A DNA stretch of 7,723 bases from Chryseosolibacter sp966080355 (GTDB lineage: Bacteria; Bacteroidota; Bacteroidia; Cytophagales; Cyclobacteriaceae). Under the pieces are notes generated by a model. The model had not been told where the DNA came from, did no database searches, and saw only the letters and a list, made by a program, of their open reading frames with translations. Positions 1-5,344 of the stretch are shown one piece after another (position 1 is the first letter of the stretch; every line of letters begins with the position of its first letter). Made by a program: the position numbers and the translations under genes. The stretch covers positions 1-7,723 of the forward strand of contig CBHROW010000265.1 of assembly GCA_966080355.1 (NCBI GenBank). Direction: 5' to 3'.

Positions 1-617
1 AGCTTACTCGCATCGTCAGGGTGAACGTGGCTTAGAAACCGCTCAAACCCGGGTTGGACCTGGCCTGGTTCATAACCCAGGATCCGAAACATCTCATCGG
101 ACCATGCATCAGTTCCATGGAGAAGATCGGCATGCCAGCTTCCAAGCCGTGCCAGGTGCTCTGACTGCTTCAGCATCGCCTCGTTGGCCATCACCTGATT
201 AAAATATTTTCTCCGGTCCGCTTCAATACGCGATTTTTCGATTGCCCGTTCAATCGAGCCCGGCAAACGTTTCAATCTGTCTTTGAGAATGTAATCTTCA
301 ACCCCCGCCTTAATGCATTGAACAGCAAACTCCTCTGACATCGCGCCCGTTACCAAAATAAACGGAGCGGAGAGGTTCAATTCAGCCTGACGCCTTTTAA
401 AAATATTGAGCGCTTCGATCGAATTGAAAGCAGGCAGCGAATGATCGGAAAGAATAACGTCTGGCTTCAATGTCGTCAACGCAATTTCGTATTCCTCACG
501 TTGATTGACGACTGTTGCAGAAAAGGAAATACCAGCCCGCTTCAACTCGCGCTCTATCAGTTCCACATCTTCGCGTGAATCTTCAAGTATCAATATATTC
601 AGATGTTCAGTCATCAT
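1..617 (-). CDS. Receiver-PAS signalling protein, N-terminal part (possible hybrid histidine kinase), cut by left window edge
   Basis: A phosphorelay protein: 205 residues are visible and the C-terminus lies outside the window. Residues 6-128 form a receiver domain with the acidic pair E12-D13, phospho-acceptor D58 in the strand PDVILSDHSLP, switch threonine T90 in ILVTGAMSEE, and K112 in DYILKD. A short helical linker follows, then from about residue 145 a PAS domain of the PAS_3 type (WSDEMFRILGYEPG, then VHPDD at 198-202). Receiver-PAS proteins of this kind usually continue into a histidine kinase or further PAS domains, but that part is not visible. Start: consecutive ATGs at 617 and 614 and another in-frame ATG at 632 are all possible. 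No ribosome-binding site decides between them; 617 was chosen because it leaves the usual short lead into the first beta strand. It points away from the envelope operon. Family is certain, output domain unknown. Confidence 0.9.
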   Translation of the reverse strand, partial: MMTEHLNILILEDSREDVELIERELKRAGISFSATVVNQREEYEIALTTLKPDVILSDHSLPAFNSIEALNIFKRRQAELNLSAPFILVTGAMSEEFAVQCIKAGVEDYILKDRLKRLPGSIERAIEKSRIEADRRKYFNQVMANEAMLKQSEHLARLGSWHADLLHGTDAWSDEMFRILGYEPGQVQPGFERFLSHVHPDDASK

Positions 618-1069
618 TCGAGGGGCATGCATCTTAAAAATTTCTGTTCGTCAAGTCCGTTGTCTATTAAAGTTTACGTTAAAGATGGCAACAAGCTTTC
701 CGTCAGCATTCGAGAGATTTTTGTTTACCAGCATTCTGCATCTATCGCCATAACTCCAGACCAAAGCCGATGCAAGTAAAGCTTTAGGCGAAATAATCAA
801 CAAAAGCGCGATGGCGAAACCGAACGAGCAAGCAACTGATCTATCAAACCTAAAAAAGAGAGCTACGTTCAGTCAACAATATTTTATTCAAAAAATCCAT
901 CGCCAAAAAGTAACGACATCAAGCAATGGGGTTGTTTTGATCTGGACGTACAAAATAACAAAACATCACTCATCCACCACGTAGCTTGATCTGGATTTTT
1001 TTGTCTTTGTCAGGCTACAGGTCAAATTGCAGATTAAGAGCAAGTTATTCCACAGTCACGCTTACTTTA

Positions 1070-1109
1070 TAAGATAATTTTTCAGGCTGAAAAAAATCAA
1101 ATAATCTTA
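1070..1109. repeat. Nested inverted repeat
   Basis: An inner pair of perfect 8-base arms, TTTTTCAG (1078-1085) and CTGAAAAA (1087-1094), is separated by a single G. An outer perfect pair, TAAGAT (1070-1075) and ATCTTA (1104-1109), encloses it. A one-base loop is too tight for an RNA hairpin with all pairs formed, so a protein-binding dyad is as likely as a structure. The site lies between divergent genes, about 365 bases before the 1474 start. Confidence 0.5.
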
Positions 1110-1127
1110 AATGATAATATTATCCGT

Positions 1128-1168
1128 GGCATCAGTCTCAGGATACGCACTATGCGTGTAGGGATGCC
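1128..1168. repeat. Nested hairpin (candidate structured RNA element)
   Basis: Outer arms GGCATC (1128-1133) and GATGCC (1163-1168) pair perfectly. Inside them ATACGCA (1143-1149) pairs with TGCGTGT (1153-1159) over seven positions including one G-T wobble, leaving a three-base loop. Unpaired flanks of nine and three bases form an asymmetric internal loop. No T-tract follows on either strand, so it is not a standard terminator. It could be part of a small RNA or a 5' leader. Confidence 0.4.
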
Positions 1169-1238
1169 GTGGTAATAGAGAATATCGGTTCTTCAGTCCC
1201 GGATTCATGCGGCTCGAGCGATGAACCACGCCCTCAGG

Positions 1239-1297
1239 TCAGAAATTTTCTGAGTTTGTAAATTTTCGCGCACGAATGCTGATCAGAAAATCTCTGA
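1239..1297. promoter_or_regulatory. Duplicated 15-base palindrome, candidate paired operator
   Basis: TCAGAAATTTTCTGA at 1239-1253 and TCAGAAAATCTCTGA at 1283-1297 match at 13 of 15 positions, and each is a near-perfect dyad with TCAGA/TCTGA arms. Their starts are 44 bases apart, close to four helical turns, as expected for cooperative binding of two dimers. They lie about 180-240 bases before the start of the envelope operon. The regulator is unknown. Function is inferred only from symmetry and duplication. Confidence 0.4.
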
Positions 1298-1473
1298 TGT
1301 CCCGCCCCATGTGACGCCCGGCCTACCCTGTTCTGATGTCGGCACTGGCATGAGGGCGCCAAATTGCCGTCTTGCGCTCATACTTCATCTGATTTTTTGC
1401 GATTCCAAAAAATACTGACGCTTTCGGCAGTAGCGAGCTGCAATTTTGAAACATCATTCAAACGCAAACAACT

Positions 1474-2160
1474 ATGAAAACACAGTTAGGTATAGAAGGT
1501 TTTCAAACAAAAGTCATCATAACCATGGCGCTCCTGACGGTTTGCATGACAACAGCTTTAGGCCAGGGCCATCGGTCCCAAGTCAAACGTTACCGCGGCC
1601 TTGAGGTCAGTTTTGGAAGACGCTCGTTCCAATCTGAAAGTAATTTTTCGCAGATCAACCGAGATATCGTCTCTGTCGATGGCGGTCAGGCCGGAATCAT
1701 ATTCGGAAACAAGATATTTCGCGGTGAACTTGGTCTTATTGGATACTATTCATCGATAAGCAATGTTGCCGGAACGATCGATCTGTACACAAATCACGCG
1801 ACCGTTCGATTTTATCCCATGAGTCTGGGGGCAAAAAGCAGTCAGCGCCTGGAACCGTACGTTAATGCTGGCTTCAGTTACGATCGCTTTAAGTTCTACG
1901 GCCATTATGCGCTCAAAGATGAAAGCAATAAAAACTACAGTGGGCCCGAACCTTTCCTTGGCTCTATTAAACAAGTGAACACGTCTGTAGGCATCGGATT
2001 GGAGTTTAAGATCATCGACCAATACGACTTTGTCCATCTGTTCACGGAAATGAGATGGTATAAGGCGATGAACAACAGTTCGAGTTCATCGTTCGACAAT
2101 ACTCAACTCAGTGCAAACACTGTCATTAACATAGGTCTTTCCTTCGGTTATAATCGCTAG
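1474..2160 (+). CDS. Secreted beta-barrel-like outer membrane protein, paralogue A
   Basis: 228 residues, no function recognised. A signal peptide covers residues 1-30, with a hydrophobic core from V14 to L29 and a type I cleavage site ALG|QG. The mature part alternates hydrophobic and polar residues in short strands separated by Gly/Asn/Ser turns (RGLEVSFG 41-48, VRFYPM 111-116, VNAGFSY 130-136, SVGIGLEF 171-178, HLFTEMRW 188-195, VINIGLSFGY 217-226), the pattern of a small outer membrane barrel. The protein at 3293-3973 is a clear paralogue: same length, same cleavage position, and aligned FYPM, GFxY, LFxE and INIG motifs. First gene of a plus-strand run; the next start is five bases after this stop. 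No Shine-Dalgarno sequence precedes the ATG, which is normal for Bacteroidota. Real gene: confident. Barrel fold: inference. Confidence 0.8.
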   Translation: MKTQLGIEGFQTKVIITMALLTVCMTTALGQGHRSQVKRYRGLEVSFGRRSFQSESNFSQINRDIVSVDGGQAGIIFGNKIFRGELGLIGYYSSISNVAGTIDLYTNHATVRFYPMSLGAKSSQRLEPYVNAGFSYDRFKFYGHYALKDESNKNYSGPEPFLGSIKQVNTSVGIGLEFKIIDQYDFVHLFTEMRWYKAMNNSSSSSFDNTQLSANTVINIGLSFGYNR

Positions 2161-2165
2161 TTGAT

Positions 2166-2609
2166 ATGATACAACATGTTATGAGATCATCCACAATCGC
2201 TTTGTTCCTCCTGTGCTGGTCGATCGCTTCCAGCGGTCAAAGCCTAGCCCTTTCCGTTGTTGGAGAAACCAGCGTGCGCGGTTTACAGTATGGTGCAACC
2301 GCGCTTTATGAAACGAAACATTTGTTCGGTATAGGAGGCTTTTATCAGCAGGATGCAACGCCTTCGGTTGAAACCGGAAAGGTTAGTACATTCTATGGTG
2401 GTCACCTTCAATTTGCGCTGGCGAAAGAAAATAAGATCGCGGTTCTCGCTATGATGCGGGCGGGTCTTGTTGACAAACACTTGCTGGTGGTTGTACCAGC
2501 GCTCGAGACTAGAATTATGCTCACCAAACGACTGGCAACGGGTGTGGATGTGGGCATGCGCATGGGGTATCCGTCTCTTTCTGCCAGGCTGATCTTAAGC
2601 TGTTTCTAG
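2166..2609 (+). CDS. Small secreted barrel-like protein
   Basis: 147 residues, function not recognised. A signal peptide spans about residues 1-24 (hydrophobic core I11 to S22, cleavage SSG|QS). The roughly 123-residue mature chain can be divided into about eight amphipathic segments separated by turns, among them LALSVVGETS, QYGATALYET, LFGIGGFYQQ, TFYGGHLQFALA, LATGVDVGMRMG and SLSARLILSCF. It ends in phenylalanine, as many outer membrane barrels do, so an eight-stranded barrel is plausible. The ATG at 2166 lies five bases after the upstream stop, so translational coupling is likely. An ATG at 2181 (residue 6) is an alternative start that would still leave a full signal peptide. It shows no obvious sequence similarity to its two longer neighbours beyond this general pattern. 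Confidence 0.75.
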   Translation: MIQHVMRSSTIALFLLCWSIASSGQSLALSVVGETSVRGLQYGATALYETKHLFGIGGFYQQDATPSVETGKVSTFYGGHLQFALAKENKIAVLAMMRAGLVDKHLLVVVPALETRIMLTKRLATGVDVGMRMGYPSLSARLILSCF

Positions 2610-2623
2610 ACCGGTTCAAAATC

Positions 2624-3199
2624 ATGAAAAGCATACGCACATTCTTTCTTGCAACCCTGACGATATCATGTTTGTTTGGATGCGAGCCCACGCCTGACGA
2701 CATCTTAACGCGCCATTTTCACATCGCTGAAAATGAACACTATTCAACACCAAGAGTGTTTGAAACGCTTCAGTCCAATCAGCTGGTATTCACCGCGATA
2801 TTCGATCAGTCTGCTGTGTACGACCTGGGAGATCCTGCGCTTCAAAGCAGCAAGAATAAATTGCTGGGCTTTTCTGACTGTAATTCGATGCATCATGAGA
2901 ACAGCGCACGTTTTGCATGGCAGTGGTTCAATGACCAGCTCGAGATCTACGCTTACTGTTATGTCAACGGAACGCGCGTTGAAAAATTTGTAGGCGTTGT
3001 TGCACTCAACGCTGCCAGCTCATACCGCATTGAGTTGACATCCACGCATTATCGCTTTCATCTTAATGATGAGCCCGTAGTCGAAATCGAACGTGGCGGC
3101 ACCTGTGACCGTGGGATCTATTATATGCTCTGGCCATATTTCGGAGGCGAGCTTGCTGCACCACACAACGTTCACATCGCTATCCGTCAACATTATTAA
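2624..3199 (+). CDS. Conserved hypothetical lipoprotein
   Basis: 191 residues. Residues 1-19 are a lipoprotein signal peptide, with lipobox LFGC and lipidated C20. It is followed by Glu-Pro and two aspartates (D25-D26), so export toward the outer membrane is possible. The mature domain has distinctive blocks: GFSDCN at 82-87, HENSARFAW at 91-99, LEIYAYCYVNG at 106-116, and PYFGG plus APHNV at 171-183. I recall blocks like these from unnamed Bacteroidota proteins, but cannot attach a function. The many short aromatic strands suggest an all-beta sandwich, which is inference. Four cysteines (86, 112, 161 and the lipidated C20) leave room for a disulfide. The start is 14 bases after the preceding stop, and a 93-base gap follows. 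It probably belongs to the same envelope operon. Confidence 0.8.
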   Translation: MKSIRTFFLATLTISCLFGCEPTPDDILTRHFHIAENEHYSTPRVFETLQSNQLVFTAIFDQSAVYDLGDPALQSSKNKLLGFSDCNSMHHENSARFAWQWFNDQLEIYAYCYVNGTRVEKFVGVVALNAASSYRIELTSTHYRFHLNDEPVVEIERGGTCDRGIYYMLWPYFGGELAAPHNVHIAIRQHY

Positions 3200-3210
3200 A
3201 CCAAGAGTGC

Positions 3211-3230
3211 CCGGAAGTATCGAGTACGTT
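3211..3230. repeat. Short imperfect hairpin in the 93-base gap
   Basis: GGAAGTA pairs with TACgTTCC across a TCGAG loop, seven pairs with one bulged G. It lies just after the lipoprotein stop and before the second barrel gene, in the only sizeable gap of the operon. No T-tract follows, so it is a weak attenuator or mRNA-processing candidate at best. Confidence 0.25.
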
Positions 3231-3280
3231 CCAATGTAAAGACAAAGAGCGAGCGAAAGATCTAAATACTTAAAGTTCAT

Positions 3281-3292
3281 AAAGGAATAATA
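3281..3292 (+). promoter_or_regulatory. Ribosome binding site for the second barrel gene
   Basis: AAAGGA at 3281-3286 lies six bases before the ATG at 3293. It is one of the few recognisable Shine-Dalgarno sequences in the window. It supports the start at 3293 rather than the in-frame ATG at 3332 that would shorten the signal peptide. Confidence 0.5.
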
Positions 3293-3973
3293 ATGAAGCC
3301 GAGATTTCAGATACGGGCAGTCAATTCAAAAATGATCGTGATCCTTTTCATTCTGCTCACTTTGTATTCGTGCGCATTTTCGCAGGGGCGGCAGCGCATC
3401 CATGAGCGAGGTTATGAGATTGGACTGGGGCTTCACAATTTTGTGTGGAAAGGCGATGGTTACAAAATTTCGAATCTCGTGCCATCAGCGACAGGGATAT
3501 CGCTAGGCTATTTTTGCGGCAACAATCTTCTTAAAATGCGTGTGCGAGGGCTTGGATATTATGGAGCGGCTGGAGCATTGCAAAACACATTCGATCAGTA
3601 TGAGGGAGACCTCTTGCTAAATTTCTATCCGATGGAGTTTGCACGCACATCAAAAAATACTATCGATCTATACCTGGCAACAGGTTTCAATTACACCTAC
3701 GCTGCATATCATGATCGCCAGTCAGCTTTCCTGAAAGATTCTTTTCAGCGGTTAAGCAACCTCTGGGGGATTGGAGTTGAAGCCCTGGCCAGGCGTGAAT
3801 CTAAAGTCATGCGCCTCTTTGCGGAGATACACGTTGGGAGTGCGTTCCATACCGGCAACCACGCTAATGATTCTTCCGGCCCGATTCCGAAGACCATTTC
3901 TGCGATCAACATTGGCGTGCGGGTCGGCTTTCAAAAAATGTATCGGCCACATCAATCAATTGGTAAAAATTAA
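3293..3973 (+). CDS. Secreted beta-barrel-like outer membrane protein, paralogue B
   Basis: 226 residues, function unknown. A signal peptide occupies residues 1-30 (hydrophobic core M14 to Y25, cleavage FS|QG). Cysteine 27 sits in LYSC, a poor lipobox, so signal peptidase I cleavage is more likely than lipidation. It is a paralogue of the protein at 1474-2160. Both have cleavage before residue 31 (QG), then RGYEIGLG (39-46), NFYPM (110-114), ATGFNY (129-134), GIGVEA (159-164), LFAEIH (175-180) and AINIGVRVGF (204-213), each aligned with its counterpart in the same order. The middle portions have diverged strongly, as expected for surface loops or for old duplicates. The smaller barrel and the lipoprotein lie between the two copies. 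The stop is 11 bases before a small membrane-protein gene, suggesting one transcript. Confidence 0.8.
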   Translation: MKPRFQIRAVNSKMIVILFILLTLYSCAFSQGRQRIHERGYEIGLGLHNFVWKGDGYKISNLVPSATGISLGYFCGNNLLKMRVRGLGYYGAAGALQNTFDQYEGDLLLNFYPMEFARTSKNTIDLYLATGFNYTYAAYHDRQSAFLKDSFQRLSNLWGIGVEALARRESKVMRLFAEIHVGSAFHTGNHANDSSGPIPKTISAINIGVRVGFQKMYRPHQSIGKN

Positions 3974-3984
3974 ATCTGTGCTTT

Positions 3985-4116
3985 ATGATAAATGTAAATG
4001 ATATCGATGATGAGGAGGCTGGCGATGAGGATGTCCAAAGCGTGGGATTAGCGTGTATGGCTGTCATAGCTGCTATTTTCTTTGTGATCTGTGCCTGCGT
4101 CAGCTGGCTGATCTAA
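3985..4116 (+). CDS. 43-residue acidic single-pass membrane microprotein
   Basis: A short frame from ATG 3985 to TAA 4114. The first 18 residues are strongly acidic with no lysine or arginine (NDIDDEEAGDEDVQSV), followed by one hydrophobic stretch of about 22 residues (GLACMAVIAAIFFVIC and on to WLI) that reaches the C-terminus. This is the make-up of a single-pass membrane peptide. The start is 11 bases after the stop of paralogue B, so it is probably the last gene of the envelope operon. No ribosome-binding site is visible. The 47-residue frame at 5092-5235 has the same plan and a matching D-[ED]-[DE]-V-x-S-V segment just before its membrane stretch, which strengthens both. Function unknown. 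Chance alone could give one such frame, but hardly two with this similarity. Confidence 0.55.
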   Translation: MINVNDIDDEEAGDEDVQSVGLACMAVIAAIFFVICACVSWLI

Positions 4117-4374
4117 TGCCACAGACTCGCGATAACTTGCACCGAGCAGTTACTCGAAAAAGACTGCGGCTGTGAGCAACTGCAAATCCATGAACTTACG
4201 CTCGGAAACGTACGACCAGGATCTCGCGAACAAAAAGAAAATGGGATGTAAGATTACCAGGCGAATAGCTGGGAAGCGACTGTATCAATACAATACCTTC
4301 GGCTCACAATTCACCAAGCGGATGAATTGGGGTTGTTTTAGTGCTTCATCTTAGTGGGGCACAACAAATAAAAG
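4117..4374. other. Interval without a convincing gene
   Basis: About 260 bases between the first microprotein and the terminator. A GTG-started frame (4172-4354) would give a 60-residue basic peptide with no recognisable feature and is not accepted. Near the right end TTGTTttaGTGC (4334-4345) can pair with GCACAACAA around 4360 with a three-base bulge. No other structure or repeat was seen. Confidence 0.4.
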
Positions 4375-4415
4375 AGCAGTTTCAGTCAGTCGGATTCGAA
4401 ACTGCTTTTCTTTTT
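4375..4415. terminator. Intrinsic terminator, probably bidirectional
   Basis: Perfect 9-base arms AGCAGTTTC (4375-4383) and GAAACTGCT (4398-4406) enclose a 14-base loop. On the plus strand TTTCTTTTT follows at once (4407-4415). On the minus strand the stem is followed by a T-rich run (CTTTTATTTGTTG). It lies 23 bases beyond the stop of the minus-strand regulator gene and downstream of the plus-strand envelope run, so it can end transcripts from both sides. Confidence 0.8.
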
Positions 4416-4437
4416 ATCAGGTCTCGATCCAGACCGG

Positions 4438-4812
4438 TCAAAGCATTTCAAGAACCTTGTTGTTGTTGATGAGTTTGAAGACAGGCCGAAGAATATCCGC
4501 GTATTCAGCACTGATTGAATAAAAGATCGTTTGTCCTGTTTTCTTTGAATTGATGATTTTGGCGTCTTTCATTTTTCGCAGGTGTTGCGAAATTGCCGAG
4601 CCGTTCATTCCCAGGATGTCGCTGAGATCGCAAGGGCACAGTTGTCCCTCCTCCTGCAAGAGATATAAGATCTTGATTCGAACGTCATTTCCAACTAGGC
4701 TGAAGGCGTTCGCGAGCAAAAGCAGTGAACCGTCAACATCTTTCACTTTTTGCCGGCATTGCTTGATCTGATTAACATCTGCAAGAACCCGGATGCATGT
4801 GTTGCTTCCCAT
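4438..4812 (-). CDS. ArsR/SmtB-family metalloregulator, CadC-like
   Basis: 124 residues, a dimeric winged-helix repressor that should leave its operator on binding metal. The core runs from about residue 30 to 100: GNDVRIKILYLL (41-52), QLCPCDLSDILGM (57-69), recognition helix SAISQHLRKMKDAKII (72-87), and a beta-hairpin wing KKTGQTIFYSI (90-100). C59 and C61 form the helix-3 CxC metal site seen in ArsR and CadC. C6 and C19 in the N-terminal extension could supply more thiol ligands, as the N-terminal cysteines do in CadC. The C-terminal helix lacks the His/Asp ligands of the SmtB alpha-5 site. A thiophilic metal (Cd, Pb, Hg, or As/Sb) is therefore likely; which one cannot be told. No transporter, reductase or other resistance gene is nearby. 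The nearest divergent gene is the second microprotein, 279 bases away. Residue choice and length fit the family well. Confidence 0.9.
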   Translation of the reverse strand: MGSNTCIRVLADVNQIKQCRQKVKDVDGSLLLLANAFSLVGNDVRIKILYLLQEEGQLCPCDLSDILGMNGSAISQHLRKMKDAKIINSKKTGQTIFYSISAEYADILRPVFKLINNNKVLEML

Positions 4813-5002
4813 ATTTCTTCAAACTCAATCCTAAAGATACGCATAAAACCGGAAACGCTTCGGTGCAGACCAGGCAACCGATCACTATCCGCTCCAGCGC
4901 TGAGAAGAGTCGATCCGAAGGCTTTTTTCTTTAAAAAAAGATTCCTTCGCAGCCTGCATTGACCTCGAGGCCAAAACAAGCCACCTACATTATGTAAGAA
5001 AT

Positions 5003-5018
5003 TTTCAGTATTTCAGTA
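5003..5018. repeat. Tandem 8-base repeat
   Basis: TTTCAGTA occurs twice head to tail (5003-5010 and 5011-5018), then begins a third time with TTT. It lies 74 bases before the start of the second microprotein and about 190 bases upstream of the regulator start, in AT-rich DNA suitable for a promoter. A regulator site is possible; slippage is an equal explanation. Confidence 0.3.
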
Positions 5019-5091
5019 TTTGCTTAAATAATAAATGCATATTTTACTTTTACGAAGCGCCTTAATCCCTCTCATCCCATAAGGTCTACCG

Positions 5092-5235
5092 ATGACGGTC
5101 AACAAGGAAAACGAAGAATACTTCGATGGAGAAGCTACTGACGATGAAGTCAAGTCGGTAACTTATACACTTGTTTTCGTAGCAGTTCTTACCAGCACAT
5201 TAATGACTGCCGCAATCTTGTATTATGCATCATAA
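5092..5235 (+). CDS. 47-residue acidic single-pass membrane microprotein
   Basis: ATG 5092 to TAA 5233. AAGG lies 7 bases before the ATG and may serve as a ribosome-binding site. The N-terminal 22 residues are acidic (NKENEEYFDGEATDDEVKSV), followed by about 24 hydrophobic or neutral residues (TYTLVFVAVLTSTLM and on to YYAS), a single membrane span at the C-terminus. It matches the 43-residue protein at 3985-4116 in size, layout and the DDEVKSV / DEDVQSV segment at the membrane border, so I treat the two as relatives. The gene stands alone: divergent from the metalloregulator on its left and convergent with the TIR gene on its right. Being next to an ArsR-type repressor, it could be a target of that repressor, but no operator was identified. 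Function unknown. Confidence 0.55.
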   Translation: MTVNKENEEYFDGEATDDEVKSVTYTLVFVAVLTSTLMTAAILYYAS

Positions 5236-5274
5236 AACGCTCTAAGGAAAAAGGGCGAACACAGTCGATTATAT

Positions 5275-5303
5275 GAAAAATCTTTCGAAGGGAATCTTCC
5301 TTC
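5275..5303 (-). terminator. Weak candidate terminator of the TIR gene
   Basis: A 7-pair stem with one G-T wobble and a three-base loop (5287-5303, arms GAAGGGA / TTCCTTC on the plus strand). On the minus strand it is followed by GAAAGATTTTTC. It lies about 40 bases past the TIR stop. The stem is short and the T-run is delayed, so the call is tentative. Confidence 0.35.
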
Positions 5304-5344
5304 AAAATTAATAGCCTGGTCGCGTCTTCAACATTACGCAATTG

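Larger units (their letters stand above)
618..1473. other. Long non-coding interval rich in dyads
   Basis: About 850 bases between the divergent receiver-PAS gene and the envelope operon. No frame on either strand gives a protein with recognisable features. The left part (618-1120) is AT-rich. The right part (about 1125-1380) is richer in GC and contains a nested hairpin (1128-1168), an 8-base palindrome GCTCGAGC (1212-1219) and a duplicated 15-base palindrome. The region must hold the promoters of both flanking genes. The only partial match I found to the Bacteroidota -7 consensus TAnnTTTG ahead of the 1474 start is CAATTTTG at 1441-1448, without a good -33 partner. A structured non-coding RNA in 1120-1300 is possible but unproven. 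Confidence 0.6.

Noticed and set aside
505..753. 82-codon plus-strand frame opposite the receiver domain
   Set aside because: It is antisense to a clear receiver-domain gene and has serine/arginine-rich shadow composition.
651..883. Minus-strand frame ending just before the receiver-PAS gene, with a hydrophobic stretch (IALLLIIS)
   Set aside because: It has no ATG or GTG start in its hydrophobic part, only internal TTG codons, and the downstream part shows nothing familiar. Chance frame is the simpler reading.
811..984. 57-codon ATG frame on the plus strand in the long non-coding interval
   Set aside because: No ribosome-binding site, no hydrophobic segment or motif, and polar repetitive composition. 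Nothing supports translation.
3293..3973. Possible lipobox LYSC in the signal peptide of paralogue B
   Set aside because: Tyrosine at the -2 position is atypical, and paralogue A has a type I cleavage site at the same position without such a cysteine.
927..4339. Shared 12-base string TGGGGTTGTTTT at 927-938 and 4328-4339
   Set aside because: In a window of this size one or two shared 12-mers are expected by chance, and the flanks do not match.
4172..4354. Open frame of 60 codons from a GTG on the plus strand
   Set aside because: No ribosome-binding site, no domain or membrane segment, basic low-information peptide, and it runs close to the terminator. Most likely chance.
4917..4940. A/T-only inverted repeat CTTTTTT...AAAAAAG upstream of the metalloregulator gene
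   Set aside because: Homopolymer runs make such pairing common in AT-rich DNA, and no stable GC stem supports a terminator.
4743..4979. Minus-strand 78-codon frame overlapping the start of the metalloregulator
   Set aside because: It overlaps the ArsR-family gene in another frame and has no recognisable features.
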